Below, piece after piece: positions 57,954-64,000 of a stretch of DNA of 64,000 bases. Positions within the stretch are counted from its first letter, which is position 1; each line of letters begins with the position of its first letter. Source of the DNA: an uncultured Pseudohongiella sp. (GTDB lineage: Bacteria; Pseudomonadota; Gammaproteobacteria; Pseudomonadales; Pseudohongiellaceae); NCBI GenBank assembly GCA_951812715.1, contig OX638323.1:806001-870000 (forward strand), written 5' to 3'. Position numbers and translations under genes: made by a program. The notes under the pieces are model-generated. The model had not been told where the DNA came from, did no database searches, and saw nothing but the letters and a program-made list of their open reading frames with translations.

Positions 57954-59309
57954 TCAGGCTTGCTGCATGGCGCGCTGGATGCGGCCGAGGGCCTCTTCCA
58001 GCAATGGCCGCGCCAGGCCGAGGTTCATGCGCATGCGGCCGGCGCCCCAATAGGTTGAGCCGGGATTGATCTTCACTCCCGAAGTCTCGATGAGATAGCG
58101 CTCCACTACCGCTTCCGGAGTCACTTCATCTGCCTCCGGTCCGCCGGCGGCGGTTTCGGCTGCCGCGGTTTCGATCGCGCCGATGCGCTCGATCAGCGGT
58201 TCGACATTGAGCCAAGCCAGATATGTCCCCTCCGGCGCGTTGCAACTCATGTGCGGAATCTGCTCGTTGATGAAGCTGGAAGCGTATTTCGCGTTATCGG
58301 ACAGGTAGATTTGCAGCGCGTCCATCCAGTCGTCGCCTTCCTCGAGCGCGGCCTGGGAAGCGATGATTCCCAATGAGTTGATCGTCGCGTTATCGCCAAC
58401 CGCCCGGATGCGGGACATGAAATCCGGGTTGTGGGAAAACAGGTAGGCATCCTTGAACGCCGCCAGATTGAAGGATTTACTGGCGGACTTGAAGGAGACG
58501 CTATTCATGACGAGGTCGTCGGCGAGGTTTGCGTAAGGCACGTATTGGTGGCCTTCGTTGACGAAATCGCAATGAATCTCGTCGGCCAATACGATCACGT
58601 CATGGCGCAGACAAAGCTCGCCGAGTTCGGTCAGCGTTGCCCGATCCCAGGAATTGCCGACCGGGTTGTGCGGGTTGCACAGGATGAAGGTATGCACGTC
58701 GTCCTGGGCGAGCTTGCGGTCCAGATCGTCGAAATCCATTGCATAGACGCCGTTGACCTCGCGCAGCGGATTCTCCTCGATGACGAAGCCTTTGCGGATA
58801 GTGGAGAAGAAGCCGCTGTAGCCGGGAGTCTGTAGCACCACCTTGGCGCCGGGAGGATTAAAGGCCCGCAACGCCGCCTGCAGTCCCGGCAGCAGCGCCG
58901 GAGAATCGAGCAGCATTTCGCGCTCGATTACCGTGCCATAGCGGCGCTCGTTCCAATTGATAATCGAATCGTGGTAGGAGTCCGGCGTGGCCATGTAGCC
59001 GTAAACTTCGTGCGAAATACGCTCTTGCAAGGCTTCGGTTATGCATGGCGCGACGCGGAAATCCATGTCGGCGACGCCCATGGGAATCCTTAGTTGATCG
59101 CCCCAGCGCTCAATCTGGCCATCCCATTTACTGCAATCGGTACCGATGCGATCGTAGACTTCATCGAAGTCATGGCTTGTGGCGGAGGCGCGGTGAGCGC
59201 CGTTTTCCTGGGCCTTCAAACTGGTGGCGGTTCCAAGTGATCCGGCCACCGCGGCGATGCCAGCCTGTTTCAGAAAAGATCTTCGGTCAAACTTGTAAAC
59301 GTTGGACAT
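57954..59309 (-). CDS. Tat-exported MalY/PatB-type PLP lyase/aminotransferase
   Basis: 451 residues from the ATG at 59309 (GAGAGG upstream). DRRSFLKQAGIAAVAGSLGT is a twin-arginine signal. The MalY/PatB fold follows: CSKWDGQIERWGDQLRIPMG and VADMDFRVAPCITEALQERI, YGYMATPDSYHDSIINWNER, ILCNPHNPVGNSWDRATLTE, VIVLADEIHCDFVNEGHQYV and the PLP lysine in SFKSASKSFNLAAFKDAYLF. Cystathionine beta-lyase-type enzymes cleave C-S bonds. Export is unusual and implies action on periplasmic sulfur amino acids. Divergent from another exported PLP enzyme. Confidence 0.87.
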   Translation of the reverse strand: MSNVYKFDRRSFLKQAGIAAVAGSLGTATSLKAQENGAHRASATSHDFDEVYDRIGTDCSKWDGQIERWGDQLRIPMGVADMDFRVAPCITEALQERISHEVYGYMATPDSYHDSIINWNERRYGTVIEREMLLDSPALLPGLQAALRAFNPPGAKVVLQTPGYSGFFSTIRKGFVIEENPLREVNGVYAMDFDDLDRKLAQDDVHTFILCNPHNPVGNSWDRATLTELGELCLRHDVIVLADEIHCDFVNEGHQYVPYANLADDLVMNSVSFKSASKSFNLAAFKDAYLFSHNPDFMSRIRAVGDNATINSLGIIASQAALEEGDDWMDALQIYLSDNAKYASSFINEQIPHMSCNAPEGTYLAWLNVEPLIERIGAIETAAAETAAGGPEADEVTPEAVVERYLIETSGVKINPGSTYWGAGRMRMNLGLARPLLEEALGRIQRAMQQA

Positions 59310-59578
59310 GCGGCGCCTCTCTATACTGTTGCCTGTAACGGTGCACAAGCGAAATTATGGTGCGGCGGAAATCTTCCGGTTCGACAAATTGCCGTATTGC
59401 TGCCTCTGGTTATAAAACAGGCTCAAAGCTAAATCAATGAAAAAGATCGTTAATCCTTTCGGCGCAACCGAATGCGGCGCGAATCGCTTGGAGGATTCCT
59501 TATTCCGGCGTTATGATGCGAGCCTTATACTGATCTGATCTCACCAGATTGCCCCAGACCGGGCCGCGGGAGGAGCGA

Positions 59579-60724
59579 ATGAAAACGACTCGACGTGGAT
59601 TTGGAACCATCGCCATCGGCGCCGCCGTCGGCGCATTGTCCGGAAGCGCCTTGCTCAGCCGGAAAAGCCATGCGCAGACCCGGGCGAATCATGCGGCCGG
59701 CGTCTACGACAACAGCATCATTCAATTGAATCAGAACGAGAGCGCGCGCGGGCCAGGCCCGAAAACCATGGAGGCGATTCGCGCCCATACGTCAACTCGT
59801 GTCGGACGGGGCTATGCGCCGGATCATGTCGGTGAATTGCATCAGGCTCTGGCCGACCACTACGGCATCGACAGGGAAAACGTGCAACTCGCTACCGGGT
59901 CCACGCCATTGCTGCAAGGTTCGGTGCGCGCGTTCTGCGATGCGGACAAGGCCTTAGTCACGCCCTTGCCGACTTATACCACGAGCCTGAGCACGGCGCG
60001 GCGGATCGGAGCGCACACGGTGGAACTTCCCCTCGACCGCAATCTGGCCATCGATCTCGATCAGCTCGCGGACAATGCCGGCGGTGCCGGAATGTTGTAT
60101 CTCTGCAACCCGAACAATCCCACCGGCACGGTGCAAGGCCCCGCGGCGGTCGAGGCATTCGTTCGCCGCGTGATGGAAGAGAATCCGGAAACCTATATCC
60201 ATATCGACGAGGCGTACATCTATTACGCACGGCCAGGCGCCATGGAAACCGCGCTGCCGCTGGCGATGGAATACGAAAACGTGTTCATCACCCGATCCTT
60301 CTCCAAGGCCCACGGTCTGGCGGGGATGCGCATCGGCTTCGCCATGGCGCAGCCGCGAACGCTGGAGAAGATTCGCGATGCCTGGGGCATGGGCGATGTC
60401 AACATGCTCGGCGCCGTCGCCGCGCTGACCGCGCTCGAAGACCACGATCACATCGCCTGGGAAGCAAAGGAGAACGCTGAAATCCGCGACGAGGCGATCG
60501 CTTTTTTCCGCGATCTCGGCTACGAGGCGCCCGATTCGAACACCAACCACATCTTTGTCAATCTGCGCATGCCGGCGGCGCGGTTCCGTTCCGCCTGCCT
60601 TGAGCACAATGTGCTCGTCGGCCGAGATTTCGCGCCGCTGGAACAGTCCCACAGCCGCATTTCCCTGGGCAGCCGGGAAGAAATGGCGGTGGCGCTGGAT
60701 GTGTTCCGCAAGGTACTTGCCTAG
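59579..60724 (+). CDS. Tat-exported histidinol-phosphate aminotransferase-like enzyme
   Basis: 381 residues; ATG at 59579 with GGGAGGAG four bases upstream. KTTRRGFGTIAIGAAVGALS is a twin-arginine signal. HisC-like features: IIQLNQNESARGPGPKTMEA, VQLATGSTPLLQGSVRAFCD, MLYLCNPNNPTGTVQGPAAV, IHIDEAYIYYARPGA and the PLP lysine in VFITRSFSKAHGLAGMRIGF, then SHSRISLGSREEM with the phosphate-binding Arg. It is not in a his operon. An exported HisC-like aminotransferase next to an exported MalY and DAAO suggests periplasmic amino-acid conversion. Confidence 0.86.
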   Translation: MKTTRRGFGTIAIGAAVGALSGSALLSRKSHAQTRANHAAGVYDNSIIQLNQNESARGPGPKTMEAIRAHTSTRVGRGYAPDHVGELHQALADHYGIDRENVQLATGSTPLLQGSVRAFCDADKALVTPLPTYTTSLSTARRIGAHTVELPLDRNLAIDLDQLADNAGGAGMLYLCNPNNPTGTVQGPAAVEAFVRRVMEENPETYIHIDEAYIYYARPGAMETALPLAMEYENVFITRSFSKAHGLAGMRIGFAMAQPRTLEKIRDAWGMGDVNMLGAVAALTALEDHDHIAWEAKENAEIRDEAIAFFRDLGYEAPDSNTNHIFVNLRMPAARFRSACLEHNVLVGRDFAPLEQSHSRISLGSREEMAVALDVFRKVLA

Positions 60725-60897
60725 GAGGCCGATTTCGATCTGCCAAGTCGGCCGACCGGAATCACTCATTGGGCTTGGCGCATGTCATCCCTGACGCGGC
60801 GTTGCTGGCTGCGAATACCCCCAGCCTCGCCGACCCAGTCACCGAGCACAGCTCGGCCTGCGCTCGAAGCTGACGCCTGGTAATCGCTTGTCCTCGT

Positions 60898-60961
60898 CCA
60901 TGGCGAGTCGTTCGGCCCCAAAAAAGCTTCGCTTCGTCGGCCGCGTCGACCGGGCCTTACC
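60898..60961. repeat. Dispersed element (family B), second copy
   Basis: ccatggcgagtcgttcggcc then ccaaaaaagcttcgcttcgt and cgaccgggccttac, closely matching 23930-23994 with a 2-bp length difference. It overlaps the last codons and stop of xdhC by about 5 bp. Confidence 0.55.
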
Positions 60962-61922
60962 GATGACGCACGGCGGTAACTTCCGCCATGATCGAAATGG
61001 CGATTTCCGCTGGTGTCCTGGAATGGATCTGCAAGCCGATCGGCGCATGCAGCCGACCGATCTCCTCTTCGCTTAAGCCAAGTTCGGGCAGGCGCTGACG
61101 CCGGGCGGCGGAAGTGCGTTCCGAGCCCATGGCGCCGACATAGAAAGCGTCGGTCTTCAACGCCTCCATCAAGGCCATGTCGTCGACCCGGGGATCATGC
61201 GCCAGGGCGATGATGCCGCAGAAGGAATTGCTGAAACGTTCCCGCACGACGTCATCGGGCAGGCGCGCAGTCGTCTCGACGCCGTTCACATGCCAGTTGT
61301 CCAGGTAAGCCGGACGCGGATCGCAAAGCGTTACATCATATTCGAGCGCCAAGGCCATTTCCGACACATAGCGCGCCACATCGCCAGCGCCGAGCAATAG
61401 CAGCCGATATTTCGGGCTGAGACTGTGCACCATGGCGACCTCGTCGATCACCACCGCCGCTTTTCCGCTGCTGGCCCTCGCGCTGACCGCGCCATTCCTC
61501 AGATTCACCACCCGGCTGACCTTGCGATGGGCGTCCAGATCCGCGGCCAGCCGGGCGAACACTCCCCGATTGGCGTCATCGGCATGGAGATATTCCAGCA
61601 GCACATGCAACTGGCCGCCACAAGGCAGTTTCAGCCGCGCGGCTTCTTCGGCGCTAATGCCGTACTTGATCTTGAACGGCTGGCCATGCTCGTCGTATTG
61701 CTCTTTCAGACTGCCGTTCCGCAACTGTTGCAGAAAATCCTCTTCGATACAGCCGCCGGAAATGGAACCGGCCAGCTCTCCGTCCAGGGTACAGGCGAGC
61801 ATCGCGCCCACCGGCCGCGGCGAAGAACCCCAAGTCTTGAGGATAGTGGAAAGCCAAACCGGCTTGCCATCCTCAAGCCAGGCCGCGACCCGGGAAATGA
61901 TATTCTGCTGACTGCTTAACAT
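60957..61922 (-). CDS. xdhC: XdhC/CoxI-family molybdenum-enzyme maturation protein
   Basis: 321 residues. N-terminal XdhC domain: WLEDGKPVWLSTILKTWGSS, PRPVGAMLACTLDGELAGSI, SGGCIEEDF. The C-terminal Rossmann part starts RLLLLGAGDVARYVSEMALA and contains GIIALAHDPRVDDMALMEAL then FYVGAMGSERTSAARRQRLP and a final LHAPIGLQIHSRTPAEIAIS. The family delivers sulfurated molybdenum cofactor to xanthine-dehydrogenase-type enzymes. None of those enzymes is in this window. Confidence 0.9.
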   Translation of the reverse strand: MLSSQQNIISRVAAWLEDGKPVWLSTILKTWGSSPRPVGAMLACTLDGELAGSISGGCIEEDFLQQLRNGSLKEQYDEHGQPFKIKYGISAEEAARLKLPCGGQLHVLLEYLHADDANRGVFARLAADLDAHRKVSRVVNLRNGAVSARASSGKAAVVIDEVAMVHSLSPKYRLLLLGAGDVARYVSEMALALEYDVTLCDPRPAYLDNWHVNGVETTARLPDDVVRERFSNSFCGIIALAHDPRVDDMALMEALKTDAFYVGAMGSERTSAARRQRLPELGLSEEEIGRLHAPIGLQIHSRTPAEIAISIMAEVTAVRHR

Positions 61923-61985
61923 GGGGACGAGATTCTACCCCTCACGCGGAAAGTGGCAAAATCCTGGCTACGCGGACTTCTTCGA

Positions 61986-62474
61986 TCACAGACGTCCCGA
62001 TTCAAGCTTAAGCAAGTGCTGTTTGGTTTCGAGGCCGCCGCCGAAACCGGTGAGACCGCCGTCGCTGCCGACAACGCGATGGCAGGGGATGATCACCGGA
62101 ATCGGATTCCGGCCATTGGCGGCGCCGACCGCCCGCGAGGCCTTGCCGTTGCCGACTTCCCTGGCAAGTTCTCCATAGCTGCGTGTTTCGCCATAGGGGA
62201 TGCCTTGCAGAGCCGACCAGACCTTGCGCTGGAATTCGGTTCCCACGGGCGCCAGAGGTAGATCGAACTGTTTCAGCTCGCCGGTGAAATAGGCGCGCAA
62301 TTGTGTGATTACCCGAACAAACGGAGCCGCATCTTCAACCCAGCCGGATTCGTGGCGGCGCCGCATCTTGCCGCCGGGAAATCCCAGCGTATGCAGATTT
62401 TTCCCATCTCCCGCCAGCAGCAAGCTGCCGATGGGGCTATCCATGTAGGTGAAATACGTCGACATAAGATTCAT
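61986..62474 (-). CDS. ogt: Methylated-DNA-protein cysteine methyltransferase
   Basis: 162 residues from the ATG at 62474; a second ATG at 62465 is nearly as likely. Typical Ogt: MDSPIGSLLLAGDGKNLHTL, VGTEFQRKVWSALQGIPYGE, TRSYGELAREVGNGKASRAV and the acceptor motif IPVIIPCHRVVGSDGGLTGF, followed by GGLETKQHLLKLE. Transfers alkyl groups from O6-alkylguanine to its own Cys. The 51-bp gap to xdhC on the same strand allows co-transcription. Confidence 0.95.
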   Translation of the reverse strand: MNLMSTYFTYMDSPIGSLLLAGDGKNLHTLGFPGGKMRRRHESGWVEDAAPFVRVITQLRAYFTGELKQFDLPLAPVGTEFQRKVWSALQGIPYGETRSYGELAREVGNGKASRAVGAANGRNPIPVIIPCHRVVGSDGGLTGFGGGLETKQHLLKLESGRL

Positions 62475-62645
62475 CCCGCGCTCGAACCGGGGCCGGCGAA
62501 GAAATGCCAACCAATGTCTGCACGATAGCATTATCGAATTTCCGGGCCAATCAACTTCCGGCTTTAGTGTCGACTGATTTTTTTCATCTTGCTGGTATCA
62601 TTGCGCGCCGCAACACCTAGAAGAATTTCCTACAGGACGTTTACG

Positions 62646-64000
62646 TGAGCAATACCGCCGAAAATCCGCCAGTTCTAAGGTCGACCAAGATTGTCGCCAC
62701 TCTGGGGCCCGCGAGCGACCGCAAGATCGAAGATCTGATCAACGCGGGCGTCGACGTGTTCCGGCTCAATTTTTCTTATGGCACGTATAAGGAACATGCC
62801 GCGAGAGTCGCCAATATACGCTCGGCCGAGAATAAGACCGGCCGCCATGTGGCCATTCTCGCCGATCTCCAGGGCCCCAAGATCCGCATCGGCGGATTCG
62901 CTCAAGAGATATCGTTCGAGTTAATGCCGGGAAGTGAATTTTCCATTGATCCGACGCTTCCTCACGATGGCGGCAATCGCCGGGAAGTCTCGACAAAGTT
63001 TGTCTCGCTGGCCAAGCAGGTCAGTGCCGGAGACGTGCTCATCCTGGGAGACGATTCGCTTGAACTCGAAGTGACCGAAGTATCGGGCGCCCGGGTGAAT
63101 TGCGTGGTTTCCGTGGGCGGGGAAGTGCGGGGCGGCAAGGGCATCAATTTGCGCGGAGGAGGACTTTCCGCGCCTACGCCAACGGCAAGAGATATTGACG
63201 ACCTCAAGTTCGCTTGCGAACAAGGCGTGGACTATCTGGCCATATCCTTCGCGAGTTCGGCCGGCGATCTGAAAACCGCGCGCAAATTGGTCGCGGAAAG
63301 CGGTTCCTCCTGCGCCATCGTCGCCAAGATAGAAAAGGCCGAGGCTGTTGCTTCGGACGCCACCATGGACGCCATTATTCTGGCCAGTGACGCCGTAATG
63401 GTGGCGCGCGGAGATCTCGCCATAGAAATCGGCGAAGCCGCCTTGATGGGAATGCAGAAGCACATCATCAAGCGATCCCGTGAATTGAACCGTTGCGTCA
63501 TCACCGCGACGCAAATGATGGAATCCATGGTCCAGCACGCGCATCCTACCCGCGCCGAAATCATGGATGTCTCCAATGCCGTGCTCGACGGCACCGATGC
63601 GGTAATGCTGTCGGCGGAAACGGCGACGGGCAAGTACCCCGTGGAAACCGTACGCGCCATGGTCCGCGTCATCAAGGGCGCCGAATCAACTCCATACGCG
63701 GCGCCGCAGACAAACCTGGATTACAATTGCGAGACCATCGATGAATCGATAGCCCTGGCCGCGATGACCGTGGCGGAGCATCTGGCGGACGTACGCGCCG
63801 TGGCCTGTCTCACATCCAGCGGCAATACGCCCAAGCTGATGTCACGGAGCCGTTCCCGGCTGCCGATTTACGCCCTTGGCAATAATCCGCGAACCCTGTC
63901 GCGAGTGGCGCTGTACCGAGGCGTGCATCCGCGATTGCTCGAAACAAGCAAAATCGATTACGCGCTCATCAACGAAGCGGTGGTAGAGTTTCTCGTGGGC
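62646..64000 (+). CDS. pyk: Pyruvate kinase (partial, C-terminus outside window)
   Basis: A GTG at 62646 (AGGA upstream) opens a frame that runs off the window end; 451 residues are visible of about 475. Pyruvate kinase blocks: STKIVATLGPASDRKIEDLI, VDVFRLNFSYGTYKEHAARV, ILADLQGPKIRIGGF, DYLAISFASSAGDL, the active-site segment IVAKIEKAEAV and RCVITATQMMESMVQHAHPT then RAEIMDVSNAVLDGTDAVML and SAETATGKYPVETV. Converts PEP and ADP to pyruvate and ATP. Only the allosteric C-terminal end is missing. Confidence 0.96.

Noticed and set aside
57660..58058. Plus-strand frame starting at TTG 57660 right after the DAAO-like stop
   Set aside because: No ribosome site, no family similarity, and its 3' half overlaps the well-supported MalY-like gene on the other strand.

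Overview
The window is GC-rich bacterial DNA, dense in genes for exported proteins: lipoproteins, c-type cytochromes, a PQQ dehydrogenase, a TonB-dependent receptor, Tat-exported enzymes and a CusCBA-type metal pump. This mix, with glutathione-dependent formaldehyde oxidation and the beta-helix/SO2930-type cytochrome gene pair, suggests a heterotrophic gammaproteobacterium or close relative, probably uncultured. That is inference; no rRNA or tRNA gene was recognised.

Layout. 1-9.4 kb: a partial cytochrome-domain protein, a higBA toxin-antitoxin island, a diheme cytochrome c/PQQ-dehydrogenase operon, a cupin, and a tightly coupled operon of three lipoproteins (beta-helix, diheme cytochrome, TAXI binding protein). 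9.5-17.7 kb: VanX-like dipeptidase, GNAT, acyl-CoA ligase, TIGR01777 epimerase, truncated DUF3368, M20 amidohydrolase, propeller protein and DUF1295 protein. 17.7-19.8 kb: broken or orphan toxin-antitoxin genes and repeats. 19.8-31.4 kb: DUF2799 lipoprotein, tannase/feruloyl esterase family, acyl-CoA carboxyltransferase, ankyrin remnant, carboxylesterase, DUF3500, TonB receptor, a small periplasmic protein and a TIGR02466 oxygenase. 31.5-33.8 kb: fghA and frmA separated by REP-like repeats. 33.9-34.6 kb: a graveyard of IS and DNA-methylase fragments. 34.6-39.2 kb: HbpS/GlcG-like protein, alpha/beta hydrolase, quinone oxidoreductase, esterase and a lipoprotein. 39.3-43.3 kb: a dead vapBC pair and an AT-rich, foreign-looking leuS island. 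43.3-50.5 kb: ICMT-like methyltransferase and a Cus-type Cu/Ag efflux operon. 50.5-54.4 kb: DUF4143 ATPase between remnants of a paralogue, then a DNA methyltransferase/XRE regulator/HEPN cluster. 54.4-64 kb: oligoendopeptidase F, D-amino-acid oxidase-like protein, two divergent Tat-exported PLP enzymes, xdhC, ogt and a partial pyruvate kinase.

The most striking item is the leuS island. It is a complete leucyl-tRNA synthetase gene with AT-rich codon use. A 10-codon open frame with five leucine codons (40228-40260) sits about 60 nt upstream. Imperfect 40-bp direct repeats flank the island and match the 3' end of the neighbouring methyltransferase gene. There is also an insertion of about 100 residues in the editing-domain region. 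The higBA island has the same architecture: the 3' end of the adjacent gene is duplicated on the far side of the insert. A second candidate is the HEPN/XRE/DNA-methyltransferase cluster, which has no visible restriction enzyme.

The accessory stretches hold many decaying genes: an amber stop in a nucleotidyltransferase, nonsense codons in both vapB and vapC, nonsense codons in two IS remnants, and 3' stubs of ankyrin, ASPIC/UnbV-like, DNA methylase and PQQ dehydrogenase genes. This suggests repeated acquisition and decay of small islands.
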